From positions 1 to 50,509 of the forward strand of contig JAZLFM010000004.1 in assembly GCA_045615765.1 (NCBI GenBank): a DNA stretch of 50,509 nt, given 5' to 3'. The notes under the pieces are model-generated. The model was not told where the DNA came from. It saw only the letters and a program-made list of their open reading frames with translations, and searched no databases. This document shows, piece by piece, positions 16,485 through 24,963 of this stretch (the stretch's first letter is position 1; each line of letters opens with the position of its first letter). This DNA is from UBA1715 sp045615765 (lineage in GTDB: Bacteria > Bacteroidota > Bacteroidia > Bacteroidales > UBA1715). A program made the translations under genes and the position numbers.

Positions 16485-17639
16485 ATGAAAAGAATTGCTC
16501 TTTTAGGTTCTACGGGTTCTATTGGAACTCAGGCATTAGATGTTATCTCTCGTCATCCGAAAGAATTTTCGGTTGAGGTTCTTACTGCTCATAACAATGC
16601 AGATTTGTTGATAGAACAGGCCAAGAAGTTTAATCCGAATGTTGTAGTGATTTCAAATCCAGACAAGTACGAGTATGTTGCCGAACAACTAAAAGACGAG
16701 ATGATAAAAGTTTTCACCGGACCTGATTCGTTGAATGATGTGGTGGAAATGAGTTCTGTGGATATGGTGTTGGGAGCACTTGTTGGCTACGCTGGTTTGG
16801 CACCAATCATTCATGCGATTGAACACGATAAAATTATCGCTTTAGCAAACAAAGAAGTACTTGTTGTTGCAGGTCAGTTGGTAAACAATCTGTTGAAACA
16901 ACATCCAAAGTCAGCAATCATTCCTGTTGATTCGGAACATTCTGCTATTTATCAATGTTTACAAGGAGAAATTCAATGTGGAAATAAGGCTGAAAAGATT
17001 TTGTTGACAGCATCTGGTGGTCCATTTAGAGGATTTTCTGCAGAGCAATTAGCGACAGTAACTAAAGCGCAGGCATTGAAACATCCAAATTGGAGTATGG
17101 GTGCGAAGGTCACAATTGACTCTGCTTCGTTGATGAATAAAGGATTGGAGGTGATAGAAGCTAAATGGTTGTTCGACATGCCGGCAAAGAAAATAGAGGT
17201 GTTGGTACATCCACAATCAATAGTTCATTCGGCTGTACAATTTGAAGATGGTTCGATAAAAGCACAATTGGGGGCGCCAGATATGCGTATTCCTATTCAA
17301 TACGCCTTCAGTTTCCCAGAACGATTAAAGGCTGATTACCCTCGTACAGATTTGTTTGCATTGGGTAATTTAACATTTGAAAAACCAGACCGGAAGAATT
17401 TTAGAAATTTGAATATTGCTCTTTCTGCAATAGAACAGGGTGGTAATATGCCATGTATTATGAATGCAGCAAACGAAGTTGCCGTTGCAGCATTTTTACA
17501 AGATAAGGTTTCTTTCTTTGGTATGTCCGATATGATAGAAAAAACCATGCAACACATTTCATTTGTTGCTGAACCAACACTTGAAGATTATGTTGAAACG
17601 CACAATGAATCAATGAAATACGCACAGTCGTTGTTATAG
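16485..17639 (+). CDS. dxr: 1-deoxy-D-xylulose 5-phosphate reductoisomerase
   Basis: Converts DXP to MEP with NADPH in the non-mevalonate isoprenoid pathway. The NADPH motif is LLGSTGSIGTQAL at the N-terminus. The metal/substrate motif is PVDSEHSAIYQ and the flexible loop includes NHPNWSMG-type residues (KHPNWSMGAKVTIDSAS). KGLEVIEAKWLF is also characteristic. ATG 16485 is chosen; the longer frame from 16434 would overlap the M23 gene and adds nothing family-like. At 384 residues it is normal. In Bacteroidales rseP usually follows directly; here a 3.2-kb insert intervenes. Confidence 0.96.
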   Translation: MKRIALLGSTGSIGTQALDVISRHPKEFSVEVLTAHNNADLLIEQAKKFNPNVVVISNPDKYEYVAEQLKDEMIKVFTGPDSLNDVVEMSSVDMVLGALVGYAGLAPIIHAIEHDKIIALANKEVLVVAGQLVNNLLKQHPKSAIIPVDSEHSAIYQCLQGEIQCGNKAEKILLTASGGPFRGFSAEQLATVTKAQALKHPNWSMGAKVTIDSASLMNKGLEVIEAKWLFDMPAKKIEVLVHPQSIVHSAVQFEDGSIKAQLGAPDMRIPIQYAFSFPERLKADYPRTDLFALGNLTFEKPDRKNFRNLNIALSAIEQGGNMPCIMNAANEVAVAAFLQDKVSFFGMSDMIEKTMQHISFVAEPTLEDYVETHNESMKYAQSLL

Positions 17640-17687
17640 ATAAATATATTTATAATTGAGTTTTAATTTTCTAGAAATTATATTAAA

Positions 17688-17903
17688 ATGAGTAAATTTG
17701 AAATACCTTTCTTAACGGTTTGTATATATGCTTTTGGGCAGCGATATGCATTGTCAAGGCAATCGGCATATCGATATTTGCAGGAGCATAAGGGATTGGA
17801 ATTTCTAATTGAATTTTACGATATAGAACATTTACAGTCGATGGACGAAACAATAGATGATTTATCTATTATTTGTAAGAAAAATGGAGGTACGCTTGTA
17901 TGA
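17688..17903 (+). CDS. DUF3791-type small protein, first gene of a three-gene module
   Basis: A 71-residue protein resembling DUF3791 (residues about 5-60, with IYAFGQRYALSRQSAYRYL and EFYDIEHLQSMDETIDDL). DUF3791 proteins are usually encoded immediately before DUF3990 proteins, as here, and are suspected antitoxins; I infer that role. Its stop overlaps the next ATG by four bases (ATGA). Confidence 0.65.
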   Translation: MSKFEIPFLTVCIYAFGQRYALSRQSAYRYLQEHKGLEFLIEFYDIEHLQSMDETIDDLSIICKKNGGTLV

Positions 17904-18388
17904 AACTATACCATGGAACGAATGACGACATAATTGAAATAGACTTATCTAAAGGGATGATTCATAAAGATTTTGGTAAAGGTTTTTATGTGACACCTAA
18001 TAAGGACACTGCAATTCGTATGGCAAAAAAAAGGAGTCGTCTTTTTGGTGGAAAAGCAACAATTATTTGCTATGACTTTGACGAAGCCGCTTTATGCTCT
18101 AACTTACAAGTAAAAATTTTCCCTGAAAAAGCATGTGTAGAATGGTTTCTATTTGTGGATTCCAATCGCGATAAAAAGAATGAAAAACCTATTCATAGCT
18201 ATGATATTGTGATTGGTCCAATTGCCGATGACGGTGTTGTTTTACAGTTGACCAATTACCATGAAGGTATTTATAGTCCAGAACAAGCAGCTCAGTTATT
18301 ACAAGACAAATATCTTGATCAACAGTATTATTTTGGCTCAGAAAAAGCATTACAATATTTAACGAAAAACACTGTAGAGACTATATGA
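17900..18388 (+). CDS. DUF3990 protein, possible ADP-ribosyltransferase-fold toxin
   Basis: A 162-residue protein of the DUF3990 type. The N-terminal LYHGTND (His5) and FGKGFYVT (Tyr30) followed by an Ala/Arg helix match the first two parts of the H-Y-E pattern of PARP/diphtheria-type ADP-ribosyltransferases, to which DUF3990 has been related. A candidate third acidic residue lies in NYHEGIYSPEQ (about 134-140). This suggests NAD-dependent modification of a target, but no target or activity is known. It overlaps both neighbours by ATGA, so all three proteins should be made together, typical of toxin-antitoxin modules. Confidence 0.65.
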   Translation: MKLYHGTNDDIIEIDLSKGMIHKDFGKGFYVTPNKDTAIRMAKKRSRLFGGKATIICYDFDEAALCSNLQVKIFPEKACVEWFLFVDSNRDKKNEKPIHSYDIVIGPIADDGVVLQLTNYHEGIYSPEQAAQLLQDKYLDQQYYFGSEKALQYLTKNTVETI

Positions 18389-18609
18389 ACCAGCCGAATC
18401 ATCCGAATCATCATCAAATAGCAACGTATCTTACAAACTATGTTATAAGTGAATTAGTAAAATATGTGATGGAAGATACAAATTGTACAATAGAACAGGC
18501 TATGGCACGGGTTTATAATTCTCCCATAATGAATATCTTACAAGATGAAGAAGGTGAATTATATGTGCAAAGTCCTGCGTATCTATATGAATTAATGAAC
18601 AGTTTGTGA
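18385..18609 (+). CDS. Small protein, third gene of the DUF3990 module
   Basis: A 74-residue acidic protein that I cannot assign to a family. It is mostly helical in appearance (ISELVKYVMEDTNCTIEQAM) and ends in a Tyr/Leu-rich stretch (SPAYLYELMNSL). Its ATGA overlap with the DUF3990 gene makes a functional link likely, either as second antitoxin or as accessory factor. Its stop is 11 nt from the end of the convergent DUF2752 gene. Confidence 0.55.
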   Translation: MNQPNHPNHHQIATYLTNYVISELVKYVMEDTNCTIEQAMARVYNSPIMNILQDEEGELYVQSPAYLYELMNSL

Positions 18610-18620
18610 AGGAGAGGAAT

Positions 18621-18908
18621 TTATCTGAGAAAGGTCAGAAAATCTATATTTTTCAAGAAAAAATTTATTAGCAGAAAGAGTACATTAATTGTCACTAATA
18701 ATTTTATTTCTATGGTTGTAATAGGTTTTTGGAGCCATATCTTTGCGATAACATAAAAAAAAGAAAAAGTCATTGGTACGAAAGGAGGAAACATTATAAT
18801 TCCTTCCAACCAATGACTTTGAGAGAATAAAATTATTGCTCTTTGTGCTCCGCACATTGGACATGAAAATCCCAATAATTGTTTATAAGCACAAGGCAAT
18901 AATTGCAT
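18621..18908 (-). CDS. DUF2752 membrane protein
   Basis: A 95-residue protein with two hydrophobic helices and the DUF2752 signature GFSCPMCGAQRA (conserved Cys-Pro-x-Cys-Gly) near residue 13. It overlaps the upstream CCC-motif membrane protein by one base (TAATG). In Bacteroidota the two families usually occur as a pair; their function is unknown. Confidence 0.8.
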   Translation of the reverse strand: MQLLPCAYKQLLGFSCPMCGAQRAIILFSQSHWLEGIIMFPPFVPMTFSFFYVIAKIWLQKPITTIEIKLLVTINVLFLLINFFLKNIDFLTFLR

Positions 18909-19231
18909 TAAAACAAATTCTCTAGAACTTCATTAAGTAATCCATTTGTTGCTGCACCTAAGATATTTATGCAGATAACATAGTATACTACGTATAATGT
19001 GCCAAGTACAACACCGATTATGGATAATATTCGTCCAGTATTTAACATACCGTAGTTATCATACGCATTTGGATTTTCCTGATATAGTTTTATCCCACTT
19101 TTGGACATTACAAGACCAATAATACCACAGATTAAGCCTATAAAAAAACATCCAAATAAAATAGAACAGATTCCTAATACCAATACAGCAACAGCATTGG
19201 GTAATTGTTGTTTGATTTGATTATTTTCCAT
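18908..19231 (-). CDS. CCC-motif/DUF4190-like membrane protein
   Basis: A 107-residue protein with two hydrophobic segments. The first, LGICSILFGCFFIGLICGIIG, carries the spaced Cys residues of the CCC-motif membrane proteins of Bacteroidota; the second lies around residues 67-92. It is the partner gene of DUF2752. A TATCTTTA box at 19279-19272, one mismatch from the -7 consensus, could drive the pair. Role unknown. Confidence 0.7.
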   Translation of the reverse strand: MENNQIKQQLPNAVAVLVLGICSILFGCFFIGLICGIIGLVMSKSGIKLYQENPNAYDNYGMLNTGRILSIIGVVLGTLYVVYYVICINILGAATNGLLNEVLENLF

Positions 19232-19293
19232 GATTACTAATTATTTAAAGTATTAAAATTATTTTGTATTCTAAAGATAGAGTTTTAACCAAT

Positions 19294-20196
19294 TTACCAT
19301 AAATCTTCGTCAATCTCGTCTTTTACTTTATTCAAAGCTTTATTATATTCTTTATTATATTCGTCTTTTACTTCATTCAAAGTTTTATTATATTTATCGA
19401 TAGCATCGTTCCATTCATCCTTTCTTTTTTGTAATTCATCCTTGTAATGGCTTCCTTTCTGTAGTTTAGACTCAACTTTTAATGATTTAATTTTAGATAG
19501 AGCATCTTTCTCTTTACCCTTTCCTAGGATAAATGTGTATTCGTAGCTAATGGTTTCTCCAAGGGCTTTGTAAAAATCATCCTCACTTAAATTTTCATCA
19601 TTTTCGGTGGCAGTTATAGGATATCCTGATTCATCCTCAAAAACAAATTTCATGTCACCTGTATAATATGTATCAGAGTTAGATGACAATTTTATTCCAG
19701 AGCGTTCGAATAATAATTTCGCAGTCCAATTTTGTACAAAACTATTTTCTTCTAATTCTTTTTCTCCAAGTTCTCTATCTGTGAGATAGTTCTCATTTTC
19801 GATTTCTTTAGGTTCGATACGTATCGATTTTACTTTAAAATATTTAGAAAAATCACCATTGATTTTCACGTCGTCTATGGTTATTGGTGATAATTCAGAA
19901 ACAAAACTTTTCATATCAGAAATTAAAGCTTCATTTTTTGCTTTTGTTTCCTCTTTTTTACTTTGCTCTATCTTATCCAGAACAAAACCTACAATACCAA
20001 TACATCCTAGTATTGCCGTAATTATTGCTATAATAAAGTGTTTTTTGCTATCAGTATTGCCTTCCTGTCTACGATAAAGAAAAAATGCTAAAATAATTGC
20101 AGCTATACTAAACAACCAACTATTAAATAGCATAGCTATAACTCCTACTGTAATTGAAGAGATTGATAATGTTTTTAAATCTTTTTTTAATTCCAT
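19294..20196 (-). CDS. Unknown membrane-anchored protein
   Basis: I do not recognise this 300-residue protein. The N-terminus has two to three membrane helices (about 12-40 and 51-72). A large soluble domain (about 85-245) with many acidic residues follows, and the C-terminus is a charged helical tail with internal repeats (KYNKTLNEVKDEYNKEYNKA). The tail is encoded by visibly repetitive DNA near 19310-19400. It is single-copy here with 62 nt to the CCC-motif gene downstream. AT content is high, as in other accessory genes. Confidence 0.5.
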   Translation of the reverse strand: MELKKDLKTLSISSITVGVIAMLFNSWLFSIAAIILAFFLYRRQEGNTDSKKHFIIAIITAILGCIGIVGFVLDKIEQSKKEETKAKNEALISDMKSFVSELSPITIDDVKINGDFSKYFKVKSIRIEPKEIENENYLTDRELGEKELEENSFVQNWTAKLLFERSGIKLSSNSDTYYTGDMKFVFEDESGYPITATENDENLSEDDFYKALGETISYEYTFILGKGKEKDALSKIKSLKVESKLQKGSHYKDELQKRKDEWNDAIDKYNKTLNEVKDEYNKEYNKALNKVKDEIDEDLW

Positions 20197-20281
20197 AAAT
20201 AATAATTCTTTTTAAGGGTTAAACTTTTTGTAAAATTAGAAAGTTTAGGTATGTGTAGTTGTATTCGGGTATAGACATAAG

Positions 20282-20310
20282 TTCCATATTAGTATGGAAG
20301 ATTTTTCCAT
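20282..20310. promoter_or_regulatory. Inverted and repeated TTCCAT motif beside the HTH gene
   Basis: TTCCAT (282-287 of this kb) and ATGGAA (294-299) form a 6-bp inverted repeat with a 6-nt spacer, and a third TTCCAT lies at 305-310. It sits directly after the small HTH gene and upstream of the unknown membrane protein gene. It may be an operator or a weak terminator. Confidence 0.3.
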
Positions 20311-20311
20311 A

Positions 20312-20515
20312 TTATTTCTCAAACTCCTGCCTAAAATCATCAAAGAAGTTATGGTTCAATATTTTACTTATACGTATAAGATCATCTGTATTTATAGACT
20401 TTCGTTTGAACAACTTATATGCCGTACTATAGTCACAACATAGTTTTCGAGAGAACCATGCTATTGTTCGTTCTTGCCTTTTAATTTCCTTCTGTATAAG
20501 CTGACCTATATGCAT
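20312..20515 (-). CDS. Small helix-turn-helix DNA-binding protein
   Basis: A 67-residue protein of the Cro/CI (XRE) HTH type. IAWFSRKLCCDYSTAYKLFKRK reads as the turn and recognition helix, and the tail (LIRISKILNHNFFDDF) is the fourth and fifth helices. It is likely a local regulator, perhaps of the accessory genes to its left. It lies between the palindromic element at 20546-20658 and the unknown membrane protein gene. Confidence 0.65.
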   Translation of the reverse strand: MHIGQLIQKEIKRQERTIAWFSRKLCCDYSTAYKLFKRKSINTDDLIRISKILNHNFFDDFRQEFEK

Positions 20516-20545
20516 AAAAAACGTGAATTGTTTGTATGTTACTTA

Positions 20546-20658
20546 CTCTTGAAGGCTCCGCCAAGAACCATTACCCATAAGCACAAAACAATTCACGCAT
20601 TGCGTGAACTTTCTTACGCTTATCTCGGGTATTAAATAATCTGGCGGATTTTCAAGAG
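20546..20658. repeat. Imperfect palindromic element (copy 1)
   Basis: This 113-bp element fills most of the 356-bp gene-free stretch 20516-20871. Outer arms CTCTTGAA/TTCAAGAG and TCCGCCA/TGGCGGA pair, then TTACCC/GGGTA and ATAAGC/GCTTAT. In the middle is a perfect hairpin, TTCACGCA (592-599 of this kb) and TGCGTGAA (601-608). A CGTGAATTGTTTGT outside the left arm also pairs with ACAAAACAATTCACG. The nested layout and core resemble the element at 41800-41916. It looks like a small REP/MITE-type repeat; no protein is encoded. The rest of the gap is AT-rich and unremarkable apart from the rseP promoter box. Confidence 0.6.
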
Positions 20659-20841
20659 AGACTAAGCCTAAATGTTCAATTATATTTTAGTAATATTAGT
20701 TTCCTATTTTATTTTTTGTAATTGTTCTAATTGTTCTAATTTGTTAAACTGCTACAAATATAGTATTTATTTTACACACATTGGTAACCATATCTATATG
20801 TACTCCAATATATAAATTCATAGTTATTTATGGAATTTCAG

Positions 20842-20849
20842 TAACTTTG
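20842..20849 (+). promoter_or_regulatory. Promoter -7 box for rseP
   Basis: TAACTTTG is a full match to TAnnTTTG, 22 nt before the ATG. No clear -33 TTTG was found. Confidence 0.55.
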
Positions 20850-20871
20850 CTCACAACTTAAGTAAAACATT

Positions 20872-22173
20872 ATGATACAAACACTGCAATTATTATTGAC
20901 TTTAACTCTGCTTGTGTTCGTCCATGAGCTTGGTCACTTTATGTGGGCAAAGATTTTTGGTGCGCGTGTCGACAAATTTTATTTATTCTTCAATCCATTC
21001 TTTTCCATTTTTAAATTTCGTAAAGGTGAGACAGAATACGGAATTGGTTGGGTGCCACTAGGAGGATATTGTAAGATTGCTGGCATGGTTGATGAATCAA
21101 TGGATACCGATTCGTTACAATCAGAACCACAGCCATGGGAATATCGTTCGAAACCATTGTGGCAGAGAATGTTAATAATAACTGGAGGAGTAATCAATAA
21201 TTTTATTGCTGCAATTGTAATTTATGCTGCCATATCTTTTACTTGGGGGAAAACATATCTTCCATTACAGAATTTGGAATATGGAATTTATTGTGATTCC
21301 ACGGCGCTCTCTATGGGATTGCAGAATGGAGATAAGATTTTGCAAGTCGATGAAACAACGCCAAAAACTTTAGCAGATGCGTTTTCTATGATTTTGTTGG
21401 ACGATGCTGAAAAGGTAATTGTGGATCGTAATGGCAGAACGGTTGAGGTTGCTATTCCTGAAGGTATTGGGAAGAAAATCATATCGAATCCTAACTCATA
21501 TTTCATTACGGAATTTGTGCCATTTATAATTGATTCGATTATGCCAGGCACGCCGGCCGATAAGTCAACTCTGCGAGTAGGTGATAAAATTGTCGCAATT
21601 GATTCTATTGCAACACCTGCTTTCATTGACTTTCTGCAGACAGTTCCAAAATTCAAGGGGAAATCAGTGCAGTTAACCGTGGTTCGTCATGGTTATGAGG
21701 AGAAAATACCTATTACAATATCTGATGAAGGGAAAATAGGAGCTTGGTCAACACCTGCGCAGAAACTTTTTGATGTAAAAACCGAAACATTCTCATTGCT
21801 TCAATCAATACCAGAAGGAATAAAAATGGGCGTGAACACTATGGTGTTTTATGTGAAACAATTTAAATTGGTTTTCACGAAAGAAGGTTCTCAACAAATA
21901 GGTAGTTTCGTTTCCATGGGGAAATTATATGACGACACTTGGAACTGGCGTAGTTTCTGGTCGTTAGCCGCATTGTTCTCTGTGATTTTGGCTTTTATGA
22001 ATATATTACCGATTCCAGGACTTGATGGCGGTCATTTTTTGTTCCTTTTGTACGAACTCGTTACTCGAAAAAAGCCAAGCGAATCGTTTTTGGAAAATGC
22101 GCAGATGATAGGAATGGCAATAATTTTTGCTATATTTTTATATGCACTTTTCCTTGATTTCTCAAGATTTTAA
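20872..22173 (+). CDS. rseP: RIP metalloprotease RseP (site-2 protease)
   Basis: Intramembrane zinc protease that cleaves membrane-anchored regulators such as anti-sigma factors and signal-peptide remnants. The M50 zinc motif is VHELGHF (about residue 19-25) in the first membrane helix; the third ligand region is IPGLDGGHFLF near residue 380. A central region with GTPADKSTLRVGDKI is a PDZ domain, and a weaker one precedes it. The length of 433 is typical. It usually follows dxr directly; here it has its own promoter box and a 3.2-kb insert upstream. Confidence 0.95.
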   Translation: MIQTLQLLLTLTLLVFVHELGHFMWAKIFGARVDKFYLFFNPFFSIFKFRKGETEYGIGWVPLGGYCKIAGMVDESMDTDSLQSEPQPWEYRSKPLWQRMLIITGGVINNFIAAIVIYAAISFTWGKTYLPLQNLEYGIYCDSTALSMGLQNGDKILQVDETTPKTLADAFSMILLDDAEKVIVDRNGRTVEVAIPEGIGKKIISNPNSYFITEFVPFIIDSIMPGTPADKSTLRVGDKIVAIDSIATPAFIDFLQTVPKFKGKSVQLTVVRHGYEEKIPITISDEGKIGAWSTPAQKLFDVKTETFSLLQSIPEGIKMGVNTMVFYVKQFKLVFTKEGSQQIGSFVSMGKLYDDTWNWRSFWSLAALFSVILAFMNILPIPGLDGGHFLFLLYELVTRKKPSESFLENAQMIGMAIIFAIFLYALFLDFSRF

Positions 22174-22310
22174 CTCCACAAATGTTTTTGTAACAATTGT
22201 GAATAAAGTTTGATAACTTGTGAAATTCTTTTGAGAAAATACGCAAGTATATTGTGGCAACATCTGTAATTTTGAAAGCGTCAAAATATAGGTATTTCAA
22301 TCTCAAACAA

Positions 22311-23321
22311 ATGAAAAGAACGGTTTCTATTCTCCTTATAATGTGTTGTTTTGCAGCAACTTGCTTTAGCCAAAACGCAAAACTAACTAGAGATGAATAT
22401 ATCGCAAAATATGCAAAACTAGCCGTTCAGGAAATGCAACGAGTGGGTATTCCTGCAAGTATCACATTGGCACAAGCTTGTTTGGAATCAAATAATGGAA
22501 ATAGTGATTTGTCAATAGCTTCGAATAATCACTTTGGTATAAAATGCCATAGTTCGTGGCAAGGGAAACGTGTGTATCACGATGACGATGCCAAGGGAGA
22601 ATGTTTCCGCGTATATGATCAAGTGTATGATTCGTATGTTGACCACTCGAATTTTTTGAGAAATGGTCAACGATATGCATTTCTATTTGATTTCGACAAA
22701 GGCGATTACACTTCTTGGGCATATGGGTTAAAGCGTGCAGGTTATGCAACAAATCCGGAATATCCTAAAATGTTGATAAAAATTATTGAAGATAATCAGT
22801 TGCATAAATACGACTCAATGACTCCTGATATGTTTGAGAAAAAGACGAAAAAGGAGAAAGCAGAAGAGGTTGAAAAAGCCGTTGTTGTTAAGGGCGATGC
22901 TCCTGCTTCGTCTATTGAAGCACCTACACCTTGGACAACAGAGCCTGTTGCAACAAAACACGGCAAACGTGTATATAAAAACAATCACAAAAAGTTTGTC
23001 ATACTTGACAAAAACGAAACGATTTATATAATTTCTCAGAAGTTTGGCGTTCCAATGTGGAAATTGTTCGCGATTAATGATTTTAAGCCAGGTCAAGAAC
23101 TACAAGAAGGAACCATGGTATATATCGAAGAAAAAGCAATGCGTGCTGATGGTAAATATATGACACATACAGTTCGCGAAGGCGAGACATTCAATACCAT
23201 TTCTCAATTGTATGGAATGAAGGCCGAACGCCTTGCAAAAATCAATAAAGCCGACATAAATAATGTGTTGGAAGTTGGTTCAAATATTTATGTGAGGAAA
23301 TATGTATTCAAAAACGAATAA
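22311..23321 (+). CDS. Exported N-acetylglucosaminidase with two LysM domains
   Basis: A 336-residue secreted peptidoglycan hydrolase. Signal peptide MKRTVSILLIMCCFAATCFS, then a FlgJ/LytB-type glucosaminidase domain (about 28-165) with LAQACLESNNGNSDLS (probable catalytic Glu) and NHFGIKC. A Lys/Glu-rich linker with EKKTKKEKAEE follows. Two LysM units lie at the C-terminus (about 228-275 and 282-330; NETIYIISQKFGV and GETFNTISQLYGM). ATG 22311 is chosen over an upstream GTG-type frame start since it opens the signal peptide. It would bind and cut the glycan backbone, perhaps at septation. Confidence 0.9.
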   Translation: MKRTVSILLIMCCFAATCFSQNAKLTRDEYIAKYAKLAVQEMQRVGIPASITLAQACLESNNGNSDLSIASNNHFGIKCHSSWQGKRVYHDDDAKGECFRVYDQVYDSYVDHSNFLRNGQRYAFLFDFDKGDYTSWAYGLKRAGYATNPEYPKMLIKIIEDNQLHKYDSMTPDMFEKKTKKEKAEEVEKAVVVKGDAPASSIEAPTPWTTEPVATKHGKRVYKNNHKKFVILDKNETIYIISQKFGVPMWKLFAINDFKPGQELQEGTMVYIEEKAMRADGKYMTHTVREGETFNTISQLYGMKAERLAKINKADINNVLEVGSNIYVRKYVFKNE

Positions 23322-23336
23322 TAATAGATAAAATTT

Positions 23337-23344
23337 TACTTTTG
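23337..23344 (+). promoter_or_regulatory. Promoter -7 box for purH
   Basis: TACTTTTG matches TAnnTTTG fully, 23 nt before the purH ATG. It may also serve the mre operon, which follows purH after 6 nt. Confidence 0.55.
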
Positions 23345-23367
23345 TAGAGAGCAAAAAAACAGTAGCA

Positions 23368-24957
23368 ATGAGTTCAGATAAACAAATCAAATCAGCGTTA
23401 ATTTCAGTATTTCACAAAGACGGTCTTGATAGTATCGTACTTAAACTGAAAGAGTTAGGAATTACTTTTTATTCAACAGGTGGAACCCAAACATTTTTGG
23501 AAAGTTTAGGTTGTAAAGTTACAGCTGTTGAAAGTTTAACAACATATCCATCAATTCTTGGTGGTCGTGTAAAGACACTTCACCCAAAAGTATTTGGAGG
23601 TATCTTAGGTCGTCGCGATAACGAAGGTGACCAAGAACAAATGGCAAAATATGAAATTCCAGAAATTGACCTTGTAATTGTTGATTTGTATCCATTTGAA
23701 CAAACAGTTGCATCTGGTGCTTCGGAACAAGATATTATCGAAAAAATCGACATCGGTGGTATTTCACTTATTCGTGCGGCAGCTAAGAACTTTAAAGATG
23801 TTATTATTGTTGCCTCAAAACAACAGTATGGCAAATTAGATACTCTTTTGGCAGAAAAGAAAGGCGTATCTTCTATCGAAGACAGAAAGAGTTTCGCTTG
23901 TGATGCATTCAATGTTTCTTCACACTATGATTCTGCTATCTTCAATTACTTTAACCAAGGAAATGAAGGTTCTGAAAAAATCAGCTTAACAAACGGGAAA
24001 GTTCTTCGTTACGGTGAAAACCCTCACCAAAAAGCTGTGTTCTATCAATTTGCTAATACCCAATTGGAACACACTTTAGCAAATTCTCCATGTTTACAAG
24101 GTAAGGAAATTTCTTATAACAACATGCTTGATGCTGATGCAGCATGGAAAGCTGCAAGTGATGCATATAACTCAGTTTCAAATGTTCAAAACAAAGTTGC
24201 TGTTTCTGTTGTTAAGCACTTGAATCCATGTGGTTTGGCAGTAGCAAGCACACCAATGAGAGCATTGGAATTGGCATGGGCTGGCGATCCTGTTAGCGCA
24301 TACGGAGGTATTGTATGTTTCACATGTGAAGTTGATGCTGAGATTGCTAACTGGTTTACAGGTAAATTTATTGAAATAATCATTGCTCCTTCATATTCTG
24401 AAGAAGCGAAAGAAATACTTGCTAAAAAGAAAAACTTGCGTGTATTGGTTACTCCAGTAAAACCAGCAATTACGGGCGAAAAATTGTATCGTTCTGTAAA
24501 TGGTGGTCTTTTGGTACAAGACGAAGATGAAGGTATGGATACAGAATACAAGCCAGTTACAAGCAAGACATTCTCAGAAAAACAACTTGATTTGGCAAAA
24601 TTCGGTACACAAGCTTGTAAATACTTAAAGAGTAACTCAATGTCGCTTGTATCACAAGCTGAAGATGGTTCGTATTGGTTAACTGGTGCAGGCATGGGTC
24701 AACCAAATCGTATCGACAGTTTGCGTCTTTTAACAATTCCTCGTTTCAACTTGAAAGATGGATGTAAAATTGAGGACTCTGTATTAATTTCTGACGCGTT
24801 CTTCCCATTCAGCGATAGCGTTGAAGTTTGCAATGAATATGGCATTAAATACATTGTACAACCAGGTGGAAGTATCCGTGATGAAGAAGTTATCGATGCA
24901 TGTAACAAATTCGATATCGCAATGGTATTCACAGGTAGAAGACACTTTAAACATTAA
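23368..24957 (+). CDS. purH: Bifunctional AICAR transformylase/IMP cyclohydrolase
   Basis: Carries out the last two steps of IMP synthesis. The N-terminal IMP cyclohydrolase part (about 1-200) has YSTGGTQTFLE and GGRVKTLHPKVFGG. The transformylase part (about 205-529) has the catalytic KH in SVVKHLNPCGLA and ends in the typical FTGRRHFKH. The length of 529 is normal. Codon choice is biased to frequent codons (many GCT, GTT, AAC), as in highly expressed genes. Only 6 nt separate it from mreB. Confidence 0.97.
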   Translation: MSSDKQIKSALISVFHKDGLDSIVLKLKELGITFYSTGGTQTFLESLGCKVTAVESLTTYPSILGGRVKTLHPKVFGGILGRRDNEGDQEQMAKYEIPEIDLVIVDLYPFEQTVASGASEQDIIEKIDIGGISLIRAAAKNFKDVIIVASKQQYGKLDTLLAEKKGVSSIEDRKSFACDAFNVSSHYDSAIFNYFNQGNEGSEKISLTNGKVLRYGENPHQKAVFYQFANTQLEHTLANSPCLQGKEISYNNMLDADAAWKAASDAYNSVSNVQNKVAVSVVKHLNPCGLAVASTPMRALELAWAGDPVSAYGGIVCFTCEVDAEIANWFTGKFIEIIIAPSYSEEAKEILAKKKNLRVLVTPVKPAITGEKLYRSVNGGLLVQDEDEGMDTEYKPVTSKTFSEKQLDLAKFGTQACKYLKSNSMSLVSQAEDGSYWLTGAGMGQPNRIDSLRLLTIPRFNLKDGCKIEDSVLISDAFFPFSDSVEVCNEYGIKYIVQPGGSIRDEEVIDACNKFDIAMVFTGRRHFKH

Positions 24958-24963
24958 TAGATT

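Noticed and set aside
23519..24932. Minus-strand open frames in purH
   Set aside because: Shadows of the biased codon use in a highly expressed gene; the + frame has all PurH motifs.
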